From: a virus | DNA: 22,155 nt | Virus record (IMG/VR): IMGVR_UViG_3300044712_000059 | Span: 1-22,155 of that record | Strand: one strand, 5' to 3' | Part shown: positions 1 to 9,132 of the stretch, one piece after another | Numbering within the stretch: the stretch's first letter is position 1 | How the letters are laid out: every line of letters begins with the position of its first letter | Program-made: the position numbers and the translations under genes | Notes under the pieces: generated by a model | Database searches by the model: none | Told to the model about the DNA's origin: nothing | The model's input: the letters and a program-made list of their open reading frames with translations, nothing else

Positions 1-48
1 CGTGCTGGCAAGAACGTAGCGATGGGTCACGAGGGACTACAGGCGTAG
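1..48 (+). CDS. C-terminal end of an upstream gene (partial)
   Basis: Reading from base 1, frame 1 encodes about 15 residues ending in GHEGLQA and a TAG stop. The gene immediately before a large terminase is often the small terminase subunit, so that is the positional guess, but the visible piece is too short to recognise. Frame 3 also stays open to about base 149, so the assignment is not secure. Bases 49-231 that follow show no convincing ORF, terminator or promoter. Confidence 0.3.
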   Translation, partial: RAGKNVAMGHEGLQA

Positions 49-231
49 TGAGTCTCATCCGAGGCTCCGCCCTTCCTTCCCTGCTAGCCTGCTTTTGTGT
101 TTGCAGACCCGCGATGCGCTGCTTAACCATCTTTACCCGATAGAATCCAGCACGAAACACAAGCGTATTCTAGTACCGCATTCACGGGATGACCTTTACG
201 TAAACGTCAACTTTCCTTACACGAAACTTAC

Positions 232-1674
232 ATGGCGACTCAGAAGATCCCTGACCTCAAAGCCCTTGAGGATGAACTGCTCGCCCGTGTTGCGGCACAG
301 CAGGATTTCGGGAAGTGGATCGAATACCGCCAGCAGGGAGCACTGAAACCTGCAAAGCACCACCAGTTGATCATCGACGAACTGATGAAGGTGGAATCGG
401 GGGAAACCAAGCGATTGATGCTGATTTTCCCTCCGGGTTCAGCCAAGTCCACCTACAGTTCAATGGAGTTCCCCCCGTGGTACCTGGGCAAGAACCCCGG
501 CAAGAACATCATCGCCGCCTCCCATACCTACGACCTTGCCGAGCGCTTTGGACGGAAGGCCCGCAATATCGTGGGTGCTATCGAGTTCAAGAATGTCTTT
601 GAAACGACACTTTCTGCCGATTCTGCGGCAGCAGGGCAGTGGGAAACGTCCCGAGGGTCGGAATACTTCGCAGCAGGCGTCGGCGGTTCGATCACGGGTC
701 GCCGTGCCGACCTTGGACTGATCGACGATCCGGTCAAGAGCAAGGAAGCCGCTGAAAGCGAGCGGGAACGCGAAAAAGCGTGGGACTGGTACGTCAATGA
801 CTTTGAAACCCGCCTGAAACCCGACTCCAGGCAGATCCTGATCCAGACCCGCTGGCACGAAGACGACCTTGCAGGCCGAATCCTGAACCGGGACGGCTCC
901 ATGTGGAAGGTGATCCGGGTGCCGATGGAGTGCGACGGACCCGATGACCCCCTTGGAAGAGCCGTTGGGGAGCGTTTATGGGCGGAATGGTTCACCGAAG
1001 AAATGGTGAATCAGGCGAAAAAGGACTTGCGCACCTGGAATGCGCTGTATCAGGGCAATCCGATCCCCGAAGAAGGAAACTTCTTCAAGCGTGAATGGTT
1101 CGTCGAGTACGAACCGAGCGATCTGCCCTCCACCCTCTACATCTACGGTGCCTGCGACTACGCGGTCACGGCGAAAACTGGCGATTACACCGAGTTGGGC
1201 GTTTTCGGAGTGGACTGGGACGGGGATCTGTGGGTGCTGGACTGGTGGTACGGACAGACCGACTCGGAAACGTGGATCGAGGAACAGTGCAACATGATTC
1301 TTGCCCACAAGCCGATGACATGGTTCGGGGAAGCCGGTCCGATCCGCCGCGCCATCGAACCGGCACTGAAAAAGCGCATGGAAGCCCGTCAGGCGTATTG
1401 CCACCTTGAGTGGTTGCCGTCGATTCACGACAAATCCACCCGTGCGCGGGGCGCTCAAGCTCTTGCCAGCATGGGCAAGATCAAGATACCGAAAGCCAAA
1501 CCGTGGCTGAACCATGTGGTCAGCCAGTGGCTGCAATTTCCGGCGGGTAGACAAGACGACGCAGTAGACGTACTATCTTTAATAGGACGAGGACTGGAAT
1601 TTGTTCAGTCAGCCGGCCAGCCCAAAAAACGCAAATTTGAGCACATGCCTAGTCAACACGCTTGGCTAGGGTGA
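232..1674 (+). CDS. terL: terminase large subunit
   Basis: This 480-aa protein is the DNA-packaging motor: an N-terminal ATPase drives DNA into the procapsid at the portal, and a C-terminal RNase H-like nuclease cuts the concatemer. A Walker A-like P-loop lies at residues 66-74 (FPPGSAKST), a variant of the usual GxxxxGKS. Walker B follows at 161-166 (LGLIDD), and a conserved QTRWHEDDLAGRI block lies at 205-217. Nuclease-domain acidic residues are visible at D309 (GACDYAV) and at the QDDAVD motif (441-446) near the C-terminus. The start is the first ATG after an in-frame stop at 190-192. I see no clear Shine-Dalgarno, so initiation may be weak or coupled upstream. The length fits the family. 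Portal follows after two small genes, as expected for a packaging module. Confidence 0.95.
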   Translation: MATQKIPDLKALEDELLARVAAQQDFGKWIEYRQQGALKPAKHHQLIIDELMKVESGETKRLMLIFPPGSAKSTYSSMEFPPWYLGKNPGKNIIAASHTYDLAERFGRKARNIVGAIEFKNVFETTLSADSAAAGQWETSRGSEYFAAGVGGSITGRRADLGLIDDPVKSKEAAESEREREKAWDWYVNDFETRLKPDSRQILIQTRWHEDDLAGRILNRDGSMWKVIRVPMECDGPDDPLGRAVGERLWAEWFTEEMVNQAKKDLRTWNALYQGNPIPEEGNFFKREWFVEYEPSDLPSTLYIYGACDYAVTAKTGDYTELGVFGVDWDGDLWVLDWWYGQTDSETWIEEQCNMILAHKPMTWFGEAGPIRRAIEPALKKRMEARQAYCHLEWLPSIHDKSTRARGAQALASMGKIKIPKAKPWLNHVVSQWLQFPAGRQDDAVDVLSLIGRGLEFVQSAGQPKKRKFEHMPSQHAWLG

Positions 1675-1689
1675 GTTCTTGGATGGGTA

Positions 1690-1863
1690 ATGGACGGCTC
1701 CTGCTTTGTGATAATCAAGGACGAATCGGAAACGTACATCCGGATCACAGACGTCCTTGAAATCCTCTCCGCGCAATACTCCCCCTCAGAACGCGATCAG
1801 GTCGCACGATTCCTCCACGGCGTCGTGACGGAACCGTATTGCCCGGACCAGAGGCTCAACTGA
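1690..1863 (+). CDS. 57-aa hypothetical protein
   Basis: A short ORF from ATG 1690 encodes 57 residues, starting MDGSCFVIIKDE and ending CPDQRLN. The product is a small soluble protein with mixed charge, no signal peptide and no membrane segment. The case for a real gene is positional: it fills the gap between terminase and the next gene, and its TGA overlaps the following ATG (TGATG at 1861-1865), the same coupling used elsewhere in this operon. The upstream sequence has only a weak purine-rich ribosome site (GGATGG around 1681-1686). I do not recognise a family. Function unknown. Confidence 0.6.
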   Translation: MDGSCFVIIKDESETYIRITDVLEILSAQYSPSERDQVARFLHGVVTEPYCPDQRLN

Positions 1864-2198
1864 TGCAGCGCAGAAGTTTTCTCGGATCAATCCTGGCTCT
1901 GGCAGCGGCTCCAGCCATTGTCAGGGCGGATTCGTTGATGCGAGTCATCCCGCGCGAAACATCCCTATTGATCGAGGATCTTCCCGGCATAGTCGGTGGA
2001 TTTGAGTCCGGTATTGCACAAAACACAATCCTGACGCCGACAATGATAACTCGTGAAGCATTGCGGGTTCTTCATCAGAAGTTGTCGTTTGTGAATAGTG
2101 TGAACACGCGATATGACACAAGCTGGAACTCGGCTGTCGTGGTGAATGGCGACAAAACGTTAAAGATTCGTCGCCCGCAACGCTATATGGTGACCTGA
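1863..2198 (+). CDS. Tat-signal mini-protein carrying a capsid N-terminus-like segment
   Basis: This 111-aa protein has two parts. Residues 1-22 look like a twin-arginine signal peptide: RR at 3-4 in an RRSFLG motif, a hydrophobic stretch, then VRA followed by D as a plausible signal peptidase I site. Tat-like small proteins are often seen in phage structural modules, with unknown function. Residues 54-111 align with the first ~60 residues of the spliced major capsid protein encoded at 13628-15729; 25 of the first 32 aligned positions are identical, including ITREALRVLHQKL. The protein stops at the end of that segment. The ATG at 1863 is preferred over an in-frame ATG at 1839 because it overlaps the upstream stop (TGATG) and places the RR motif at the N-terminus. 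The stop overlaps the portal ATG at 2198. Confidence 0.8.
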   Translation: MQRRSFLGSILALAAAPAIVRADSLMRVIPRETSLLIEDLPGIVGGFESGIAQNTILTPTMITREALRVLHQKLSFVNSVNTRYDTSWNSAVVVNGDKTLKIRRPQRYMVT

Positions 2199-4345
2199 TG
2201 GCTAAAGACAGCGACATCCTTGCCGACGCCCTTGAGCAGTTTAAGATCTCCGAGGACGCTGAGGCGGACAACCGGGAAACAGCCCTAGAAGATATCCGCT
2301 TTGCCCGCATGGGCGAGCAATGGCCCGATGAAATTGCCGCAGAACGGTCCCGCGAGGGCCGTCCCATGCTCACGATCAACCGGATGCCGTCCTTCTGCCG
2401 TCAGGTGGTCAACGATGCTCGTCAAAACAAGCCAAGCATTACAACGCGCCCGGCAACCGGTGGAGCCAACGTCTACACCGCCAACCTGTTCGACGGACTC
2501 ATCCGGCAGATCCAGAACCAGTCCAGCGCCAGCATTGCCTACGATACAGGCATCGAATCCGCCGTCTATGGTGGTTTCGGGTACTGGCGTGTTGATGTGG
2601 ACTATGCCTACAACGACTCCTTCGACCTTGATATTGTCATCCTTCCGGTAGAAAACCCGTTCTGCGTCTACGGCGATCCCATTGCAGGCGGTGCCGATTC
2701 CCGCGACTGGAACTTCGGATTCATCGTCGATGACATCCCGAAACAGGAGTTCAAGCGCCGCTATCCGGGTGCCGACGAGGGTCAGTTCGATGCCGCCGAG
2801 CCGAATCAGGCGGAATGGGTCACGGAAGAAACCATCCGGGTCGCGGAGTGGTGGAACCGCACGATAACGAAGAAAAAGATCGTCAAGCTGTCCGATGGAC
2901 GCATCCTTGACGCCGAGAATTACCTCAGAGAGAAGGGGATCTTCGATGCAATGGGTCTACAGGTTACTGGCGAACGCGAAACTCCTACTCACGAAGTTAC
3001 GCACCGCGTTATCACGTCCTCCGAAGTCCTAGAGGAAACCAAATGGGCGGGTTGCTACGTCCCGCTCGTGCCGACCTATGGCGATGTGGTCAATATCGAG
3101 GGCGTGCGGTACTTCCGCAGCCTGATCCGCGATGCCCGCGATCCGCAAAAGATGTTCAACTTCTGGCGGACTGCTGCTACGGAACTGGTCGCTCTCGCCC
3201 CTCGCGTTCCGTACATCGGTGCCCGTGGGTCGTTCAATACGGATAGCGAGAAGTGGCAAACGGCTAACCGCAAGTCGCACGCCTATCTGGAATACGACCC
3301 GCAGCCGGGTATGCCGCCTCCACAGCGTCAGTCACTAGACGGTGGAATTGCTGCAGGAGCATTGCAGGAAGCCATGAATGCCTCTGACGACATGAAAGCC
3401 GTCATGGGGATCTTCGATGCGTCACTGGGAGCAAAATCCAATGAAACGTCAGGTCGAGCCATTATGGCTCGTCAGCGCGAGGGAGATACTTCAACATTTC
3501 ACTTCATCGACAACCGCGACCGCGCTATCGAACATACGGGCCGCATCCTCGTCGATCTCATCCCGAAGGTTTACACAGGCGATAGAGTCGTCACCATACT
3601 TTCCGAAGACCTTAAAGAGTCACAAGTCGCTCTTGGAAAGCCTGTCCAGATAGCCAACGGCGTCAGCCACATCTTCGATCTCACGGCAGGCAAATACTCG
3701 CTTGTGATGAAGAAGGGGCTGTCGTACACCTCCAAGCGCGAGGAATCGGCCACTCAGATGATCGAACTGGCAAAAGTCACCGGCACGGGTGGATTGTTTG
3801 CCGATGTCATCGCCAAGAACCTCGACTTCCCCGGTGCTGACATCATCGAACAGCGCATCCAGGCATCGCTGCCTCCGCATGTGACGGGCAAGGGTCCGTC
3901 GCCGCAGGAACAGCAGATGCAGCAGGTCATGCAGCAGATGCAACAGGCCCTCCAGCAGATGCAGCAGGAAATCCAGAAGAAGGACATGGAAATCCAGGCG
4001 CTCAAGACAGGAACGCAAGCCGATATGGCTAAAGCGCAGGTTGATCTCGAAAAGGTCGGCGTTGACAAGGAAAAGGTCGAAGTCGAGAAAGCCAGCCTTC
4101 AGATCGAAGCGCAGCGCGTGATGAACGAGGCTATGCAGCTACAGCAGCAGGCTGAACAGGCCAATATGGACACCCAAGGCTTGCAGGGTGCGATTCAAGC
4201 GATGCAGGAGCAGATGCAACAGATGGCGCAGATGCACCAGCAGATGATGCAGCCGAAGAAGAAACAGGGTCGTGCTGTCAAGCAGCAGGACGGAACCTGG
4301 ACACTGGAATCCGTAGAGGTTCCGACCACTCAACCACTACAGTAG
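2198..4345 (+). CDS. portal protein (P22-like)
   Basis: This 715-aa protein forms the dodecameric ring at the capsid vertex through which DNA enters and leaves. Its length is close to P22 portal (725 aa). The N-terminal part (residues ~1-80) contains the charged segment ending in GRPMLTINRMPSFCRQVVND, typical of P22-type portals. A wing/stem region follows, with the IESAVYGGFGYWRVDVDY segment. From about residue 568 to 688 the sequence is strongly Gln/Met-rich and helical (repeated QQMQQ units, then a KAQVDLEKVGVDKEKVEVEK coiled coil), matching the long C-terminal helical barrel of P22 portals. The ATG overlaps the stop of the preceding gene. The Q-rich coding DNA is internally repetitive. 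Confidence 0.9.
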   Translation: MAKDSDILADALEQFKISEDAEADNRETALEDIRFARMGEQWPDEIAAERSREGRPMLTINRMPSFCRQVVNDARQNKPSITTRPATGGANVYTANLFDGLIRQIQNQSSASIAYDTGIESAVYGGFGYWRVDVDYAYNDSFDLDIVILPVENPFCVYGDPIAGGADSRDWNFGFIVDDIPKQEFKRRYPGADEGQFDAAEPNQAEWVTEETIRVAEWWNRTITKKKIVKLSDGRILDAENYLREKGIFDAMGLQVTGERETPTHEVTHRVITSSEVLEETKWAGCYVPLVPTYGDVVNIEGVRYFRSLIRDARDPQKMFNFWRTAATELVALAPRVPYIGARGSFNTDSEKWQTANRKSHAYLEYDPQPGMPPPQRQSLDGGIAAGALQEAMNASDDMKAVMGIFDASLGAKSNETSGRAIMARQREGDTSTFHFIDNRDRAIEHTGRILVDLIPKVYTGDRVVTILSEDLKESQVALGKPVQIANGVSHIFDLTAGKYSLVMKKGLSYTSKREESATQMIELAKVTGTGGLFADVIAKNLDFPGADIIEQRIQASLPPHVTGKGPSPQEQQMQQVMQQMQQALQQMQQEIQKKDMEIQALKTGTQADMAKAQVDLEKVGVDKEKVEVEKASLQIEAQRVMNEAMQLQQQAEQANMDTQGLQGAIQAMQEQMQQMAQMHQQMMQPKKKQGRAVKQQDGTWTLESVEVPTTQPLQ

Positions 4346-4353
4346 GAAACGAA

Positions 4354-4566
4354 ATGTCAAACTCTGAAGTTCCTCTGGTCTACACATCCAAAGGGAATGT
4401 TCCTGAATCGACCCTGAAGTACCAGCATCAGTGGATCAAGAATGATGAGTTCATCCAGTTCCTGGAATACTGGACGGATGAAACGGGTGAAGTTGTGAAA
4501 AACAACGTTCATGTCTACGCGCTGAAGGGCGGTCCGTCCATCGGCGGTCAACAAGCACTAATGTAA
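4354..4566 (+). CDS. 70-aa hypothetical protein
   Basis: A 70-residue soluble protein (MSNSEVPLVYTSKGNVPES... ending GGQQALM). It starts 8 bases after the portal stop with an AGGAAA ribosome site just upstream (AGGAAACGAAATG) and is followed closely by the next gene with its own AAGGAG site. It is rich in polar and aromatic residues (WIKNDEFIQFLEYW) and has no signal or membrane segment. Small proteins at this place between portal and structural genes are common in this phage type, but I recognise no named family. Function unknown; a virion or assembly role is inferred only from position. Confidence 0.75.
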   Translation: MSNSEVPLVYTSKGNVPESTLKYQHQWIKNDEFIQFLEYWTDETGEVVKNNVHVYALKGGPSIGGQQALM

Positions 4567-4576
4567 GGAGATTCTG

Positions 4577-5032
4577 ATGGCGAACAGCCAAGCAATCTGC
4601 ACCAGCTTCAAGGTGGAACTGCTGAAAGGCATCCACGCTCTCGGCACCACGGTCACTCGCGGTGGCACGACAAAGGACACGATCAAGGCGGCGCTCTATC
4701 TGGCTTCGGCCAGCCGTGGCGCAGGCGATACGGTCTATAACTCGACCGGCGAAGTCAGCGGCACGAACTACGTTGCCGGTGGCGTCACCGTCACGAACGG
4801 AACCGAGCCGACCAATACCGGAACGACCGCTCACTGGACCCCAAGCGCCTCGATTGTCTACACGACAGTCACGCTCTCAACGGCGTTCGATGCTGTGCTG
4901 ATCTACAACAGCACGCAAGGCGACAAGGCGATTGCCGTCTATACCTTCGGTTCGCAGACCATCACCGCTGGCACGTTCACGCTGACGATGCCGACGAATG
5001 ACGGGACGACCGGCCTACTTCGACTGGCATAA
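4577..5032 (+). CDS. small phage structural-type protein (unknown role)
   Basis: A 151-aa protein with a strong ribosome site (AAGGAG) before ATG 4577. It resembles a recurring phage protein type of ~140-150 residues: an N-terminal MANSQAICTSFKVELLKGIH helix, then a DTIKAALYLASAS strand and a VSGTNYVAGGVTVT turn, followed by Thr/Ser/Gly-rich beta strands that end in FTLTMPTNDGTTGLLRLA. Proteins of this kind sit among head or tail structural genes, and I infer a virion component such as a neck, decoration or fibre-anchoring part. No catalytic motif is visible. Recognition is from pattern memory only and the exact role is not known to me. Confidence 0.65.
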   Translation: MANSQAICTSFKVELLKGIHALGTTVTRGGTTKDTIKAALYLASASRGAGDTVYNSTGEVSGTNYVAGGVTVTNGTEPTNTGTTAHWTPSASIVYTTVTLSTAFDAVLIYNSTQGDKAIAVYTFGSQTITAGTFTLTMPTNDGTTGLLRLA

Positions 5033-5035
5033 GAG

Positions 5036-7693
5036 ATGGCCGGTGGTCAACAGATCAACAGTGGTCAGGGCAACGTCGCCTATGACACAGGGACGGTCGA
5101 ACAGGCTGTAACTGGATCTGCTGCTACCGGCGCTCAAGGAAGTTCTGCAAGAAGCAGTTTCCACCCTCTGCGCTCCAAAAAGACAGGGGGTGGTGCTGCA
5201 TCGTTCTTGCTGTCCGGTAGTTTTACTACGGCAGCAACAGGAATCCCGGTCAAGCAGGTTGCTGCACTGGTATCAGGTAGCCCAACGACATTTGCTGCTG
5301 GTTCTGTTTCTCAAAGTTGCGCCAAAGCACTAACTGGTACACAAATCGCAGGAGCAACCGGCATTGCCGGTGGAGGCGTTCCAGCATGGTCTGTCGGCGC
5401 AATCACGCTGGTTGAAGGTCAGTCCGGACAGGCTTCTGGACAGTTCAACCTTGTGGCAACCGGACCGTCTGGATACGTTGCCGGTGGTTCATATGATGTT
5501 CTCAGTGGTTCCGCGCTTCCGTCAGGAGCAACGCTATCTGCTGCTGGATTGATTGATGTCGGAACGGCTGTTGATGCCAGTGATGCGACTGGAGTCGTAT
5601 TTGGCTACACAGAGCCGAATGCACTTCCGACATTGACGTTGCACAACGCAAGCGTGACTGGTGAATTGCCGTTCATGGCGACAGCGTATCCATCAGAGAG
5701 CGCCGTTCCTGCCGGATTCACGATTCGCAGTTCTACACACGCAAACCTGAGAAGTTCTGTATTGAGCACATGGCCTGACGGATCGGCTCAGGTCGTCGTG
5801 ATGGCTGGGACGCACACGTTTGCCACAACGAATACAACCGGCACCGTGTCTCTACAGGCAGGGCCACAGCAAGGCACTGCTCTTGGTGTTGCTGACATCG
5901 CAAGCAAGTTCACAACGGGTATCAGCGTGGATTTTGGTGGTGGCGTCGGAACGCTGACGGCAGCACAGATGCTGACCAATTATGACCGGATCTGGTGGCA
6001 GAACTCACAGGTAATCTGCGCTAGATACCGTCTTGCCATCCCAGGCAAGGGCGTCATGGAAGCGGTGATAGACATTCACTCCTTCGCTGGTAGCCGGGCG
6101 TTTGTAGAGGTTGTCATAGAGAACGGTGAAATCGACACTGCCGGGACATCAACACTCCCGGTCAGCCAGTCGTATACGGGCGCTACGGTAAGCGTCAATG
6201 GAGTGACCATTGCCACCGTCAACAGTTCGCGTCCTTGGCACGTTGGTCAGGGCACTCCGACAACTCAGACGACACATGAAGCGTTCAGGGCGTGGTATTG
6301 CTCTGGATGGGTGGGTAGTGATCCTGCGGTAACGGTAACGCATGACACTGCTTATTTGCAGGCTCACCCGTTATTTTTTGAGCCGACCGCAGCTTCGTCC
6401 TATGACTTCTCAACGTATGTACCGGCAGGTAGCAATTTCAAGTCTGGAACATCGCTAAGTGCTGTTCCACAGACATACGGCACCGATACTTATGGCCCGT
6501 GGGCTGCGGGCAGACACCGCTATAACGGGATGGGCGGTACGGGCGACAGCGTGACCATTGCCTATCTGCCGCAGTGGGAGTGTTCTTACATCCAGACTGG
6601 CAGCAAGTATGTAGCCAATGCTGTGATTCAGAGCGGCCTGGGCGTGCTGACGTTCCCGATCCAGTACCGGGATACGGGTGGTGCCGTCCCGACGATGACA
6701 CAGATGGGAACCAAGACTCTCAGCAACACGAGTGGCATCCCCTACATTGGATGGCCGTTCGCAAACTATGACTACTATATGTGGGACTACGCTCACTGTC
6801 CTGCTGTTGGACTGGTTGCGTTCCTGTGCAGGCCATCGCCATGCTTCATCGAACTTGCCCAAAAGGCGGCAATGTTCAACTCGGCAGCGTATTCAGATCG
6901 CTTATTCGGCTACTACTACAACACCCGTGGCAAGGCGTGGTGCTATCGCAACTTGGCGTTCTCGGTGTTCCTGACACCCGATGCGCACCCATGGAAAACG
7001 TCTGCCAAGACCACGCTAGCTGCGAACACCACATTCTTCCTTGGGTGGAAGCAGTCGGCAGCGAACAAGCTGGACATATTGTGGCAGTACGACTTGACCG
7101 ACTTCAGGGACGAGGGCGACAACCCCGGTTTCCAGGCGTCGATGTGGCAGCATAACTTCGTTGCTGTTGTAACTCACAAAGCCGCATCAGCAAAATTGTT
7201 GACAGGAACAGACCAGACAAACATGGTTGAACTGGCTGACTGGGCTTGCGGTCAGGCGATTCGCTTTGTCACTGAGTCAACTGGCACTGAGTGGCGCTAT
7301 GCAGGCACTTACCACGGCAACATCGGAACTCAGGGCTATACGTCAGGCGATCTTGCTCCAACAATGTCTCAGTTCAATACGTGGGGCCAAGCGAGGGCGT
7401 GGAACAAGTCTGAGGCTGCTCCGACTGGTGCTGGAACGTGGAAAGTCTACTTTGGTGAAGAACCCAATGTGTACTCGTCACTCTGGACGGACGTTACCGG
7501 GAACAACGAGACTGGCGCAGAAATCAACTATACGTCGATTTTCTGGTCTGCTTTTGTGGCTGGAGTTGAGCGTGGCCTAACCAATTCTGATGCGGCATGG
7601 ACGACGGTCAATGCCAATGTGACGAACATGTCCACGTTCCTTGGCAATGGCTCCAAGGATTGCCGGTTCTCGCATTACCCGAGGAACAAGTAA
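5036..7693 (+). CDS. large tail fibre/spike-like structural protein
   Basis: An 885-aa protein starting 3 bases after the previous stop. Residues ~1-115 hold several short Gly/Ala/Thr/Gln repeats (for example LTGTQIAGATGIAGG), related in style to the repeat protein at 11036-12622. Residues ~115-195 look like an Ig/cadherin-type domain (ITLVEGQSGQASG... SGSALPSGATLSAAGLIDVG). The long remainder is rich in W, Y, G, T and S, with aromatic-rich segments such as DYYMWDYAHCPAVG and TEWRYAGTYHGNIG. That composition suits a carbohydrate-binding or depolymerising beta structure, though no catalytic residues can be named. There is no signal peptide. It is the first gene of a beta-rich cassette between portal and scaffold. 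The receptor-binding role is inferred, not shown. Confidence 0.7.
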   Translation: MAGGQQINSGQGNVAYDTGTVEQAVTGSAATGAQGSSARSSFHPLRSKKTGGGAASFLLSGSFTTAATGIPVKQVAALVSGSPTTFAAGSVSQSCAKALTGTQIAGATGIAGGGVPAWSVGAITLVEGQSGQASGQFNLVATGPSGYVAGGSYDVLSGSALPSGATLSAAGLIDVGTAVDASDATGVVFGYTEPNALPTLTLHNASVTGELPFMATAYPSESAVPAGFTIRSSTHANLRSSVLSTWPDGSAQVVVMAGTHTFATTNTTGTVSLQAGPQQGTALGVADIASKFTTGISVDFGGGVGTLTAAQMLTNYDRIWWQNSQVICARYRLAIPGKGVMEAVIDIHSFAGSRAFVEVVIENGEIDTAGTSTLPVSQSYTGATVSVNGVTIATVNSSRPWHVGQGTPTTQTTHEAFRAWYCSGWVGSDPAVTVTHDTAYLQAHPLFFEPTAASSYDFSTYVPAGSNFKSGTSLSAVPQTYGTDTYGPWAAGRHRYNGMGGTGDSVTIAYLPQWECSYIQTGSKYVANAVIQSGLGVLTFPIQYRDTGGAVPTMTQMGTKTLSNTSGIPYIGWPFANYDYYMWDYAHCPAVGLVAFLCRPSPCFIELAQKAAMFNSAAYSDRLFGYYYNTRGKAWCYRNLAFSVFLTPDAHPWKTSAKTTLAANTTFFLGWKQSAANKLDILWQYDLTDFRDEGDNPGFQASMWQHNFVAVVTHKAASAKLLTGTDQTNMVELADWACGQAIRFVTESTGTEWRYAGTYHGNIGTQGYTSGDLAPTMSQFNTWGQARAWNKSEAAPTGAGTWKVYFGEEPNVYSSLWTDVTGNNETGAEINYTSIFWSAFVAGVERGLTNSDAAWTTVNANVTNMSTFLGNGSKDCRFSHYPRNK

Positions 7694-9132
7694 TGGCGGC
7701 TCTTGTTTATCCTCGTCGAACCACAAGTACGGCAACGACGATTACGGTCAGCGGTGGCATTACATGGCCGCAGTCGGTCGCCGTTAGTTCATACGCCAGC
7801 GTCCCGCTTGTCAGCACTATTGCGAGCGTGTCTCCATCGCTGTCGTTTGTTGCTGATGGATACATAGGTGCTTCGTATAGCCAAAACATTGTCTGGAACG
7901 AAGACTATGGAGCCGGCGGTGGTGGTCTTTTCACTGGTGGTGGTCACGTAACAAGCGACTACCCATTTGCTTGGGTGTTTGATGGATCGATTCCTGGATG
8001 GGTCGCTCTTGACACTTCAGGACCGACAAACGCACTTGCTACAAACACGACATATGCCACCGGAGCGGAAGCTAGCTTAACGCCTGCAAACATTCCTGGC
8101 GGAACGCTGATTGCCGATGGCTACTACTGCCGCCCGCAGGCAGCAGATCCTGCTTATCCGACTCCATATGGCTATCCAGCGTTTGACTACATGGAGTTTG
8201 GCGAGTGGTCTACTGGAAAGCCATTCGGATTCCACACATGGAATAGCCTTTTCCCGATTCCTCCTGGCGTTGCTGGCATGGGCTCCAAGGGAGGATGGGG
8301 AAGTATTTGCCACCACTCGATGACGCGCATGAGCGGTCGAGGCGTAGCGTGGGGCCACAAGATTGATGCGGCGACTGGCGTTTGGTCCCGTTGGCCGCAT
8401 AGGTTGCCTGCTTTGACGGGCATCAATGATATGGGCGCGTGCATGCGTTCCTGTTCAGACGGGACGTATGCCTATACGCAGTGGAACTATCCGACAAGTA
8501 ACGCTAGAAACCTTGTCAGGACAACGCTAGCGACTGGTGTCCACGTTTCGCTCCCGCACGCGAACCAAGCGTGGGCGACGAATAACATCGTCATCATCCC
8601 AGGCACGACCATTGTCGTGTCGTTGTATGGCGCAGGAAGCGGTCTACAGGGTTCAGGGTCGCAACAGGCAACGATCCTTGCGACGGATGTCGGGTCAGCC
8701 GGGACAAATCAAGTTGAAGTAACGATGGGCAGTAACACAATGCCTTCCGGCGTTTATTGGGACTCTGCGTATCAGAATACTGCCGGTGGATTCGGACAGG
8801 CAGGTCTTGCGTGGGTTCCCGAGGTAGGCAAGCTTGCTGCGTTCCACCAAGCTCCTGCGGGCAGCACAAATGGCACGTGGCCGATGAAGCTTTACTGGAT
8901 AACACCACCGGCAAACGTACAAAGCACGTGGGCGTCAGGAACGTGGACGGTATCAGAGGAGGCTCTGACCATTCCTGGTGGCGATACGAAAGCCAACAAC
9001 GCAACAAACAGAGGGACGTATGGCAATCAATACACCTCGTTTGCATGGTCAAGCAAGTTGCGTTGCTTCCTACATTTTCCTCGCCCAGGTACTGGAATGT
9101 GCTTCTTTATCCGCACGAGTCTGGTCCCATGA
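7693..9132 (+). CDS. beta-propeller-like tail/fibre-associated protein (hypothetical)
   Basis: A 479-aa protein. I place the start at ATG 7693, which overlaps the upstream TAA (TAATG), and reject the ATG at 7597 because its first 32 codons lie inside the upstream gene in another frame and have odd composition. The N-terminus is Thr/Ser/Val-rich (ITVSGGITWPQSVAVSSYAS). The rest contains repeated blade-like segments with Trp and Gly: VWSRWPHRLPALTG, GLAWVPEVGKLAAFHQAPAG and a C-terminal YTSFAWSSKLRCFLHFPRPG, suggestive of a beta-propeller or Kelch-like fold. No active site is recognised. Its last codons overlap the start of the cupin gene. A receptor-binding or virion-surface role is inferred from context. 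Confidence 0.65.
   Translation: MAALVYPRRTTSTATTITVSGGITWPQSVAVSSYASVPLVSTIASVSPSLSFVADGYIGASYSQNIVWNEDYGAGGGGLFTGGGHVTSDYPFAWVFDGSIPGWVALDTSGPTNALATNTTYATGAEASLTPANIPGGTLIADGYYCRPQAADPAYPTPYGYPAFDYMEFGEWSTGKPFGFHTWNSLFPIPPGVAGMGSKGGWGSICHHSMTRMSGRGVAWGHKIDAATGVWSRWPHRLPALTGINDMGACMRSCSDGTYAYTQWNYPTSNARNLVRTTLATGVHVSLPHANQAWATNNIVIIPGTTIVVSLYGAGSGLQGSGSQQATILATDVGSAGTNQVEVTMGSNTMPSGVYWDSAYQNTAGGFGQAGLAWVPEVGKLAAFHQAPAGSTNGTWPMKLYWITPPANVQSTWASGTWTVSEEALTIPGGDTKANNATNRGTYGNQYTSFAWSSKLRCFLHFPRPGTGMCFFIRTSLVP

Noticed and set aside
141-172. TAGAAT...ATTCTA inverted repeat upstream of terminase
   Set aside because: Only 6 bp with a 20-base loop, no T-run and no matching promoter elements; likely chance.
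95-346. 83-aa + strand ORF before and into terminase
   Set aside because: Overlaps the terminase gene by over 100 bases in another frame, no ribosome site, no recognisable composition.
3904-4262. CAG/ATG-rich DNA repeat in the portal gene as a non-coding repeat or CRISPR-like array
   Set aside because: It is in-frame coding for Gln/Met-rich helices typical of P22-type portals; units are irregular and no spacers exist.
7597-7692. Upstream extension of the 479-aa protein to ATG 7597
   Set aside because: The 32 extra codons (Cys/His/Gln-rich) lie wholly inside the 885-aa gene; the TAATG overlap at 7691-7695 gives a better start.
8757-9128. Upstream extension of the cupin gene to 8757
   Set aside because: The added 124 residues are out-of-frame reading of the previous gene, Cys/Arg/Ser-rich and without family likeness.
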